From positions 1-5,217 of the forward strand of contig JBBSDV010000202.1 in NCBI GenBank assembly GCA_038240335.1: a DNA stretch of 5,217 bases. The letters are read 5' to 3'. Of this stretch, positions 1-5,060 are shown one piece after another (position 1 is the stretch's first letter; each line of letters starts with the position of its first letter). The position numbers and the translations under genes are program-made. This stretch comes from JBBSDV01 sp038240335 (GTDB taxonomy: Bacteria; Chloroflexota; Dehalococcoidia; DSTF01; JACRBR01). The notes under the pieces were generated by a model. It searched no databases, was not told the origin of the DNA, and worked only from the letters and a program-made list of their open reading frames with translations.

Positions 1-884
1 CGCTCCCAGCTGCCGCGATCGAGCAGGATCAACCGCAGGCGTAGCTGACGCACCTGGCGGAAGCGCATCGCCGGCCGCTGCAGCAGCTGCCCGACGAGCT
101 GTTGGGCGGCGATCAGCAGTGCACCCGTGTGTACCGTCGGTGATGGCATCGGCAGCGTGCCGGTGACAGGCTCGTTGCGTTCGCGCGGCCGGAAGGGCGT
201 CGGATCGATGCCGCGCACGAGCTCCCAGAGCCGCCGTCCCTCGCGGCCGAATTGCGCCTGCACGGCGCCGATCGGCAGCTCGGCGACGGCGCCGATCGTC
301 GGCAAGGCATACAGCGCGAGCTTGCGGTGCGTCTCGTATGCCACGGGCAAGAACGACGTGCTGAGCGGCGCAACGAACGCCTGCTCGCGTGATGCCGGGA
401 CGACGGTGATATCGCCGGGAGCGCTCACGGTAGCAGCGATCCAGGCGATGAACTTGCCCTCGCCGACGCCGGCGCTGGCGACGACGCCGGTACTCTCTCG
501 CACCGCCTGCACGAGGCGCATCGCCGCTTGCTGCTGCATCTCGTCGCCGGCCTGGGGGTCGATCGCCGCGAACGCGATGCCGGGATCGCCCGGCTCGACG
601 AACGGCTCCGCATCCTCGATGGCGGCGAGCATTGTCTCGAACGAACGGCCATAGAACACAGGATCGGGGGCGAGCAGCGCGAGTTCCGGCACGAGCGTGC
701 GGGCGTCGCGGAGCGGCATGCCAGTGCGGATGCCGCCGGCCGCTGCCTCGGGAGAGCAATCGATGATCGCGTTTTCGCCCGGCGGCAACTCGCCGATGGC
801 GACCGAACGCCGCGCCAGCATCGGATCACGCTCGCGCTCCAGGGCGATCCGGAAATTGGGGACAGTGATGCATGCCAGACGCAT
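1..884 (-). CDS. ImuB-like Y-family DNA polymerase, 5' part (runs off left edge)
   Basis: The reverse strand is open from an ATG at 884-882 to the window edge, giving 294 codons and no stop. Seen: an N-terminal block with VPNFRIALE (residues 8-16), GIRTGMPLRDA (51-61), VEPGDPGIAF (96-105), GVGEGKFIAW (139-148) and a helix-hairpin-helix-like stretch LPTIGAVAELPIGAVQAQFG (194-213). These match the palm, fingers and thumb order of Y-family (UmuC/DinB/ImuB) polymerases. Aligned by eye to DinB, the first catalytic Asp falls at Thr7 and the SxDE pair falls at Gly102-Ile103, so all metal-binding carboxylates are missing. Known of the family: ImuB proteins are non-catalytic adaptors that bring DnaE2 to damaged DNA in mutagenic repair. 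Inferred: same role here. GGAG (minus strand, 895-892) lies seven bases before the ATG. The C-terminal part, where ImuB proteins are known to bind partners, is outside the window, and no imuA or dnaE2 is visible. Confidence 0.85.
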   Translation of the reverse strand, partial: MRLACITVPNFRIALERERDPMLARRSVAIGELPPGENAIIDCSPEAAAGGIRTGMPLRDARTLVPELALLAPDPVFYGRSFETMLAAIEDAEPFVEPGDPGIAFAAIDPQAGDEMQQQAAMRLVQAVRESTGVVASAGVGEGKFIAWIAATVSAPGDITVVPASREQAFVAPLSTSFLPVAYETHRKLALYALPTIGAVAELPIGAVQAQFGREGRRLWELVRGIDPTPFRPRERNEPVTGTLPMPSPTVHTGALLIAAQQLVGQLLQRPAMRFRQVRQLRLRLILLDRGSWE

Positions 885-891
885 GAGCTGG

Positions 892-895
892 CTCC
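892..895 (-). promoter_or_regulatory. Ribosome binding site of the imuB-like gene
   Basis: On the minus strand GGAG sits seven bases before the ATG at 884. It supports this start over any internal methionine, and the conserved Y-family N-terminus begins at residues 3-8. Confidence 0.65.
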
Positions 896-909
896 GATTT
901 GGGAGATGC

Positions 910-958
910 ACCCTCGCCCGTGGGAGCGGGCGGCAGCCAACCTGCTGTCGAAGAGGGT
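910..958 (-). other. Possible three-way-junction fold in the imuB-like leader RNA
   Basis: In the minus-strand transcript, ACCCTC (958-953) can pair with GAGGGT (915-910), closing a junction that holds two hairpins. One is CAGC/GCTG (947-944 with 937-934, six-base loop). The other is GCCCG/CGGGC (931-927 with 920-916, six-base loop). The closing stem starts at or next to the expected transcription start (about 959). Pairing was found by eye, with no energy calculation or covariation. It could be chance in GC-rich DNA. Confidence 0.35.
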
Positions 959-965
959 TATCGGC

Positions 966-993
966 AGTATAGAACGCATGTCCTAAAAGTCAA
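966..993 (-). promoter_or_regulatory. Sigma-70-type promoter of the imuB-like gene
   Basis: On the minus strand TTGACT (993-988, five of six matches to the -35 consensus) and TATACT (971-966, five of six matches to the -10 consensus) are separated by 16 bases. Transcription would start near 959, leaving a leader of about 75 bases before the ATG at 884. The spacer contains the LexA-like palindrome, so repressor binding would block polymerase directly. Confidence 0.7.
970..985. promoter_or_regulatory. LexA (SOS) box-like operator
   Basis: TAGAACGCATGTCCTA is a palindrome with six-base arms, five of six positions paired, around GCAT. Its core GAAC-GCAT-GTCC differs at one position from the Gram-positive-type LexA site GAACNNNNGTTC, and the centre fits the RNRY preference of the Bacillus form. 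It lies inside the promoter spacer and overlaps the -10 by two bases, upstream of an SOS-type gene. LexA control is inferred from site plus context; no lexA gene is in the window. Confidence 0.65.
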
Positions 994-1056
994 GCGTAGG
1001 ACGCGCTGCCAGTCACTCATTGGAGAGGCTCTATCTGAGCGCGCGACGACGAAGGT

Positions 1057-2139
1057 CTAGTCAAACATCAGCACGGTGCGCGCGACTTCGCCGGCCTTCA
1101 TCGCGCGGAAGGCTTCGTTCACGTCCTCGAGCCGGCCCTTGCGGCTGATCATCTCGTCGAGCTTGAGGCGGCCCTGCAGGTAAAAGTCGATGTAGCGCGG
1201 CATGTCGACGCGAAAGCGATTCGACCCCATGCTGCTTCCCTGGATCTTCTTCTCGGACAGGAACTGATAGCCATCGAGCTCGACCTTCTGGCCGACCGGG
1301 ATCATGCCGATGACCGTGGCCGTGCCGCCGGGAGCGAGGCAGTTGAACGACTGCTCGGCCGTGATCTTCAGGCCGATCGCCTCGAACGAGTACTCGACGC
1401 CGCCGCCGGTGAGCTCGCGCACGGCAGCCGCCGCGTCACCCTTCGATGCGTCGATCGTGTGGGTCGCACCCAGCTCGAGGGCGAGCGCGAGCTTCGACGC
1501 CACGCCGTCGATGGCGATGATCTGCAGCGCGCCGGCGATGCGCGCGCCCTGGATGGCGGCGAGCCCGACGCCGCCGCAGCCAAAGACGGCCACGGACGAG
1601 CCGGCGGGGACGCGCGCGGTGTTGAGCACAGCGCCGACGCCCGTCATTACGCCGCAGCCGATGAGCGCTGCGCGATCGAGCGGCATGTCGTCGCGGATCT
1701 TGACGACGGCGTTCTCGTGCAGCAGCATCTGCTCGGCGAAGGCGGACAGATCGAGCGCCTGGTACACCGGCTCGCCGTTCTGCGAGAGCCGGGGCGGCTC
1801 GGATGGCGTGCGGCGAGTCGGGCCTTTCGAGCAGAGGAACGGGCGGCCGGTGAGGCAGTACTGGCAGTTGCCACAGAAGACGGAGAGACAGGCGATGACG
1901 TGATCGCCCGGCTTCACGTACGTCACCTGGTCGCCGACAGCCTCGACGATGCCGGCGGGCTCGTGACCGAGAATCGATGGCGACGCCATCGGGTAGAGGC
2001 CCTCGGCGAAGTGGAGGTCGCTGTGGCAGACGCCGCAAGCAACGGTGCGGATGAGCACCTCGCGCGACTGCGGCTTGTCGATAGCGACATCTTCGATGGT
2101 CAGGGGCTGCTTCGGTGCGCGGAAGACGGCTGCTTTCAT
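1057..2139 (-). CDS. Zinc-dependent alcohol dehydrogenase (MDR family)
   Basis: This complete 360-residue medium-chain dehydrogenase/reductase oxidises an alcohol to an aldehyde (or the reverse) with a nicotinamide cofactor, in the cytoplasm. Seen: catalytic zinc ligands Cys38 (in CGVCHSD), His59 with Glu60 (in GHEPAG) and Cys162 (in GCGVMTG). The four structural-zinc cysteines are Cys89, Cys92, Cys95 and Cys103. The Rossmann motif GCGGVG is at 187-192, and Asp211 at the end of the second strand favours NAD over NADP. The length is close to the usual 340-380. GAGGTG lies five bases before the ATG, supporting the start. The substrate cannot be read from the sequence; class III-like and general aliphatic alcohol dehydrogenases share this layout. 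The gene ends 173 bases before the imuB-like start, which has its own promoter, so an operon is unlikely. Codon third positions are strongly G/C. Confidence 0.93.
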   Translation of the reverse strand: MKAAVFRAPKQPLTIEDVAIDKPQSREVLIRTVACGVCHSDLHFAEGLYPMASPSILGHEPAGIVEAVGDQVTYVKPGDHVIACLSVFCGNCQYCLTGRPFLCSKGPTRRTPSEPPRLSQNGEPVYQALDLSAFAEQMLLHENAVVKIRDDMPLDRAALIGCGVMTGVGAVLNTARVPAGSSVAVFGCGGVGLAAIQGARIAGALQIIAIDGVASKLALALELGATHTIDASKGDAAAAVRELTGGGVEYSFEAIGLKITAEQSFNCLAPGGTATVIGMIPVGQKVELDGYQFLSEKKIQGSSMGSNRFRVDMPRYIDFYLQGRLKLDEMISRKGRLEDVNEAFRAMKAGEVARTVLMFD

Positions 2140-2144
2140 CGCCT

Positions 2145-2150
2145 CACCTC
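2145..2150 (-). promoter_or_regulatory. Ribosome binding site of the alcohol dehydrogenase gene
   Basis: On the minus strand GAGGTG precedes the ATG at 2139 by five bases, a strong Shine-Dalgarno match that fixes the start. Confidence 0.7.
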
Positions 2151-2231
2151 TTTCTTACGTGCATCGAGCTGTTGCGCTACGCCGACGCGGCGGCGTGCGG
2201 CCGGGTTGGAGACCACCACCAGTCGGGGATT

Positions 2232-2237
2232 ATCATA
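2232..2237 (-). promoter_or_regulatory. Possible -10 element of the dehydrogenase promoter
   Basis: On the minus strand TATGAT (2237-2232) sits in a short AT-rich patch of otherwise GC-rich DNA and matches five of six -10 positions. An overlapping GATAAT is an alternative. No convincing -35 hexamer lies 16-18 bases upstream, so the call is weak. It would leave a leader of about 85 bases. Confidence 0.3.
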
Positions 2238-2330
2238 GCCAACGATCGCCGCGAACAGAACCTCTGCGCTCGGTGACGACCTGGCCGGTATCACGTTACG
2301 TGTGACGACATGGGGTTCGCGACGGTCCCA

Positions 2331-2366
2331 TTTGGTTTCACCGCGAAGGCGCGAAGGACGCGAAGG
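2331..2366. repeat. CGCGAAGG dispersed-repeat element
   Basis: Three exact copies of the octamer CGCGAAGG occur at 2342-2349, 2350-2357 and 2359-2366, preceded by a TTTGGTTTCAC lead-in. From memory, 'cgcgaaggcgcgaag'-type sequences recur between genes in several unrelated phyla and create spurious ORFs containing peptides such as AKARRTRR. Only one element is present here, so its dispersed nature is recalled, not shown. It lies between two divergent promoters. Its function is unknown. Confidence 0.5.
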
Positions 2367-2484
2367 GTGGATGCTGACGCCCCTCGCGATGGGTTCGCCG
2401 TTCGCACGCGGCGGCTCGCGCGGCAGGTGCGTCGACGCCGGCGCACCAGTTTGGAAAAGAATGCTGCTATGTTCGCTTACGCCC

Positions 2485-2512
2485 TTGAAGAGCGAAAAAA
2501 AAAACGTACTAT
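2485..2512 (+). promoter_or_regulatory. Promoter of the secreted-protein operon, with A10 spacer tract
   Basis: TTGAAG (2485-2490) and TACTAT (2507-2512) lie 16 bases apart, each matching four of six consensus positions. A run of ten A residues (2495-2504) fills most of the spacer. Transcription would start near 2519, about 32 bases before the ATG at 2551, and would leave the CGCGAAGG repeat upstream of the transcript. Confidence 0.45.
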
Positions 2513-2535
2513 CGGTTCACTGGCGAGTACGCAGC

Positions 2536-2543
2536 GGGAGGTG
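2536..2543 (+). promoter_or_regulatory. Ribosome binding site deciding the start at 2551
   Basis: GGGAGGTG lies seven bases before the ATG at 2551. It selects this start, which gives a proper signal peptide, over the in-frame GTG at 2302. Confidence 0.75.
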
Positions 2544-2550
2544 GGTTGCG

Positions 2551-3528
2551 ATGCAGCATCTTGTGCGCCGTCTAACAGCAGGGCGGCGGCTTCGGCTGTA
2601 CGCCGTGGTCGCCGTCGTCGCGACGTTCGTGACGGCGGCCCCGATCTGCGGCTCGCCGACGCCCGTTCCGACACGGGCGCCGGGCACGCCGACGGCGGCG
2701 AGCATGGTGCAAGCGACGCCGCCAGCGGACACGCCGACGATCGCCGCCGTCGCGCCGTTAGTGGCGACAGTTGCGCCGGTTGCGAGCGCAACGTTCGCGC
2801 CGGCGGAGACGCCGACACTCCAAGTTGCATCGCTGGAGCCGACCGCCGCCGCCACAGCGATTCCAACGGTGTTGCTTGCGACACCATCGTCGGACGCGGA
2901 GGCGATGGGCTTCGGTGGCGTGATTTGGGTTGACGCGCGTCCGGCGGCGGGCGAGATTGTTGCCTACATCAATGGCCAGGTCTGTGGTCGCGGCCGGACG
3001 TTTTCTGAGCGTTCTCCTCATCCCGACCCATTTCCGTTCTTCACAGTGGAGATCGCATCTGATGCGCTGCAGTCAGGATGCGGCACACCGGGATCGCCCG
3101 TCATGATCACCATCAACGGCCGCGCGCTCAACGACAACGTGGTTTGGGAGCCCGGAATACAATATCCCGTGAGATTGGTCGTCGGTCCTGCCTTCGGGGA
3201 GTATCGTGGCTCAATAGCGCATGACCCCGGCCCCTTCGCGCCGCGCGAGGTCGTACCGTATATCGACGGTCAAGTATGCGGCATGCAACTAAAGACGTTT
3301 TTTGACGAAAGCACATGGTCGTACGTGGTCGTCGTCGATCCCGACACGATCACGCCGGGCTGCGGAAGGGACGGTTCCGAGGTTGACTTTCGGCTCGCTG
3401 TCTCCGGGCAACCTGATATCGATCTTGGCGCAGAGCCTTGGAAGACCGACCGTCCCATCGAGCATCCAACCGCTAATCTCGCGGGCCAGATCGTTGCGGC
3501 CCCGGCGGCAACGGCGGTAGCGCAATGA
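2551..3528 (+). CDS. Secreted protein with Thr/Pro/Ala-rich linker and two tandem Cys-containing domains
   Basis: I do not recognise a named family for this 325-residue protein. Seen: an export signal with arginines at 6-15, a hydrophobic core at about 17-29 and a likely cleavage after TAA (28-30). A low-complexity linker rich in Thr, Pro and Ala follows at about 35-115. Two related domains come next, at about 121-210 and 218-297. Each carries Y-I-(N/D)-G-Q-V-C-G (139-146; 237-244), then G-C-G (176-178; 270-272). The paired cysteines (145/177 and 243/271) could form one disulfide per domain. Strand-rich composition suggests beta-sandwiches, and from memory similar repeats are common in Chloroflexota secreted proteins. 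Cys33 has no proper lipobox, so a lipoprotein is unlikely. Its stop overlaps the next start (ATGA, 3525-3528), so it is probably translationally coupled to the protease gene. Confidence 0.75.
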   Translation: MQHLVRRLTAGRRLRLYAVVAVVATFVTAAPICGSPTPVPTRAPGTPTAASMVQATPPADTPTIAAVAPLVATVAPVASATFAPAETPTLQVASLEPTAAATAIPTVLLATPSSDAEAMGFGGVIWVDARPAAGEIVAYINGQVCGRGRTFSERSPHPDPFPFFTVEIASDALQSGCGTPGSPVMITINGRALNDNVVWEPGIQYPVRLVVGPAFGEYRGSIAHDPGPFAPREVVPYIDGQVCGMQLKTFFDESTWSYVVVVDPDTITPGCGRDGSEVDFRLAVSGQPDIDLGAEPWKTDRPIEHPTANLAGQIVAAPAATAVAQ

Positions 3529-3608
3529 ATTTCAGCCAACCTCGCGTCCTTCAGTTGTTCGTGGTCGCTGTGCTGGTCAGTATAGGATTCATTTTGGCGC
3601 ACACTTGA
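3525..3608 (+). CDS. Signal-peptide ORF, probable N-terminus of the downstream protease in another frame
   Basis: This 27-codon ORF begins at an ATG overlapping the previous stop (ATGA) and ends at TGA 3606-3608. It encodes a short polar start (MNFSQPR), then a hydrophobic segment of about 17 residues ending ILAHT, which has the make-up of a signal peptide and little else. Its stop overlaps the TTG that opens the protease frame (TTGA, 3605-3608), and the frames differ by -1. The simplest reading is that both are one gene broken by a one-base change near 3590-3608, either true mutation, sequencing error or, less likely, programmed frameshift. A free 27-residue membrane peptide is possible but less attractive. 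Confidence 0.6.
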   Translation: MNFSQPRVLQLFVVAVLVSIGFILAHT

Positions 3609-4882
3609 CGGTCAAGAGGCTCGAAGCGAACCATGCGTGGCCACATGAACAGGGCATTGGCTACGACGGTATCGGCAATGACCTTGGATGGGTCAATGTC
3701 TACGTGAACCCCTCGTCTACCAGTTATTTCGCGGCGACTGATGCAATCGATAGCTGGCGTGCCCTCCATTATGAAAACGTCTGGTGGTTGCGCAACACAA
3801 CCGACGTCTCCGAGGTACAAACGGGAGCGGAAGTTATGGATCGAGGCAATACTTCGGTCTTCACGGGTTCTGACGCCCTCTACCACACTCTTGCATGTTT
3901 GAAGATATTCGACCCAGACCTTTCGGGAAGGCCGGATGCAAATCTCGCGTTTGCTTCCACGATCGTCACCGACATCACCGATCAGCCGGTCGGTCTCGAT
4001 GACAATGGGTTCTGGGGCCAGGCACCCGGCCTGCCGTTCAAGCATTCGACCGTGTGTCTAAACTCCAACCAACCAAATAGCACGGGGACGATCGCTCATG
4101 AGCTAGGTCACGTCCTCGGCCTCGATCACCCAACCGTTCAGGTCGGAGACCCATTCGCGGGCGGGTACTTCGGTATATGCCCCGATACTGGTCGCCGAAC
4201 GATCATGGCGTACAACTACGCGCCTTGGCAGGCGCAGTGGCCGGCAGACCTCAGACCAACAGCAGAAGACAAAGGCGGCCCGTGGGTTTGCGACGGGAGC
4301 TTCCCCGGCGGTCTCGCCTACATCTACAACATAGGTGGCGAGAGTTCCGGCTTCGGGACGTATACGCCGACGAACACGCCGACGCGAACGCCGACCCGAA
4401 CACCGACACGGACGCCGACCCGCACACCTACGCCGACGTGGACACCGACATCGACGGCGACCTTTACGGCGACGGCGACGCCGACGGATCTGGATGGGGA
4501 CGGGGTGGCGAACGTCTCCGACAACTGCCCGACGACGGCGAATGCGAACCAGCTGAACACCGACGGGAACAATTTCGCGTTCCTCCACGGTGGGCCAGAC
4601 GGGCTGGGTGATGCCTGCGACCCCGACGATGACGGCGACAGCTACACCGACGTGCAGGAGCAGGGCATGAGCAAGAACCCGCTCGCGTATTGCGCGATCA
4701 TGAGAGCGGATGTGAACGGCGACGGGCACATCGGGGCCGTCGACCTCGCCTTGACTTCGCAGCACATCAACGAGCATGGGCGCCGCGAAGACCAAGACGG
4801 CAACGATGTCGTCAACGCGACGGATCTTGCGATTATGTCAGGCCCGACGGTCTTCGGGTATGTTGTCACGCTGTGTCCGTGA
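3605..4882 (+). CDS. Secreted metzincin metalloprotease with Thr-Pro linker, TSP3-like and dockerin-like modules (frame-split from its signal peptide)
   Basis: The 425-codon frame encodes a zinc endopeptidase catalytic domain at about 10-240. It carries HELGHVLGLDH at 165-175 (ligands His165, His169, His175; catalytic Glu166) and a Met-turn TIMAY around Met201, as in matrixin-like metzincins. Next come a Thr-Pro-Thr-Arg linker (254-294) and a thrombospondin type 3-like calcium segment (295-345, with DLDGDG, DNCP and DPDDDGD). The tail is dockerin-like, with two 12-residue calcium loops starting at Asp369 and Asp396 and ending at Asp380 and Asp407. The frame is open back to 3521 but has no ATG; the first usable start is TTG 3605, without a ribosome site or signal peptide. 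A protein with these modules should be exported, so the true N-terminus is probably the ORF at 3525. Substrate unknown. Third-position GC is lower in the catalytic part than in the tail. Confidence 0.85.
   Translation: MTVKRLEANHAWPHEQGIGYDGIGNDLGWVNVYVNPSSTSYFAATDAIDSWRALHYENVWWLRNTTDVSEVQTGAEVMDRGNTSVFTGSDALYHTLACLKIFDPDLSGRPDANLAFASTIVTDITDQPVGLDDNGFWGQAPGLPFKHSTVCLNSNQPNSTGTIAHELGHVLGLDHPTVQVGDPFAGGYFGICPDTGRRTIMAYNYAPWQAQWPADLRPTAEDKGGPWVCDGSFPGGLAYIYNIGGESSGFGTYTPTNTPTRTPTRTPTRTPTRTPTPTWTPTSTATFTATATPTDLDGDGVANVSDNCPTTANANQLNTDGNNFAFLHGGPDGLGDACDPDDDGDSYTDVQEQGMSKNPLAYCAIMRADVNGDGHIGAVDLALTSQHINEHGRREDQDGNDVVNATDLAIMSGPTVFGYVVTLCP
4364..4486 (+). repeat. Thr-Pro-Thr-Arg coding repeat (12-base period)
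   Basis: About five 12-base units encode TPT(N/R) in tandem and then decay into TPTP, TWTPTS and TATPT. Units differ mostly at third codon positions (acg/aca/acc, cga/cgg/cgc), so the peptide pattern is kept while the DNA has drifted. It forms the linker between the catalytic domain and the calcium-binding modules. On the reverse strand it creates a spurious Val-Gly repeat frame. Confidence 0.85.
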
Positions 4883-4985
4883 GTGCGGTTGAACGCAAGC
4901 GTCGCGACCCCGGGATACTGTTGCCGACCCGTGGATGCAGGGGGAGATCGACGGCCGCTAGCGGAATCGCGTGCTTCGATGCCAA

Positions 4986-5018
4986 GCGAGAGTCGGGGCG
5001 TTCTGTCCTGGCTCTCGC
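4986..5018 (+). terminator. Long hairpin downstream of the protease gene, possible terminator
   Basis: In the plus-strand RNA, 4986-4999 pairs with 5005-5018 over 14 positions (11 Watson-Crick, 3 G-U) around a five-base loop. The outer seven pairs, GCGAGAG/CTCTCGC, are perfect. The three wobbles pair only in plus-strand RNA, so it suits the protease transcript better than the minus gene. There is no U-run after the stem, only a short CTT, so termination is inferred; an mRNA-stabilising 3' structure is an alternative. It lies about 100 bases after the protease stop, between convergent genes. Confidence 0.5.
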
Positions 5019-5060
5019 GCTTCCATGGGCTGTGCGTGCAACGCCGCCACGACGCTAGTC

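Larger units (their letters stand above)
2140..2550. other. Divergent intergenic region, 411 bases
   Basis: This stretch separates the minus-strand dehydrogenase from the plus-strand secreted-protein operon. It holds a possible dehydrogenase promoter (around 2232-2237), a CGCGAAGG triplet repeat (2331-2366) and the operon promoter with its A10 tract (2485-2512). An open frame continues upstream from 2551 to a GTG at 2302. Its translation is arginine-rich, comes partly from the repeat and lacks a signal-peptide character, so I treat it as non-coding. I see no RNA gene or mobile element here. Confidence 0.6.

Noticed and set aside
425..986. Long frames at 425-979 (minus) and 528-986 (plus)
   Set aside because: Both are Arg/Ser/Ala-rich shadows of the imuB-like frame, which carries conserved Y-family motifs along the same bases.
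1002..1043. Inverted repeat CGCGCT/AGCGCG as terminator of the dehydrogenase gene
   Set aside because: Only six pairs with a 30-base loop and no U-run, so it is too weak to call.
1304..2238. Plus-strand frames of 199 and 259 codons
   Set aside because: They lie opposite the alcohol dehydrogenase, whose zinc and Rossmann motifs prove the minus frame.
2292..2302. Perfect odd palindrome CACGTTACGTG
   Set aside because: Five-base arms are expected by chance several times in 5 kb, and it is not placed relative to a convincing promoter.
2302..2550. Upstream GTG start extending the secreted protein by 83 residues
   Set aside because: The extension reads through the CGCGAAGG repeat and the putative promoter, lacks a signal peptide, and the ATG at 2551 has a strong ribosome site.
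2632..2656. Lipoprotein attachment at Cys33 of the secreted protein
   Set aside because: The residues before Cys33 (Ala-Ala-Pro-Ile) do not fit a lipobox; signal peptidase I cleavage after TAA is more likely.
3585..3608. Programmed -1 slippery site or selenocysteine at TGA 3606
   Set aside because: ATT-TTG does not form a classical slippery heptamer. The frame after TGA in the signal ORF soon closes and does not encode the protease, so TGA readthrough would not help.
4324..4572. Reverse-strand Val-Gly repeat protein
   Set aside because: It is the antisense reading of the Thr-Pro-Thr-Arg linker repeat.
4955..4964. Palindrome CCGCTAGCGG
   Set aside because: A ten-base palindrome without other context is expected by chance in a window of this size.
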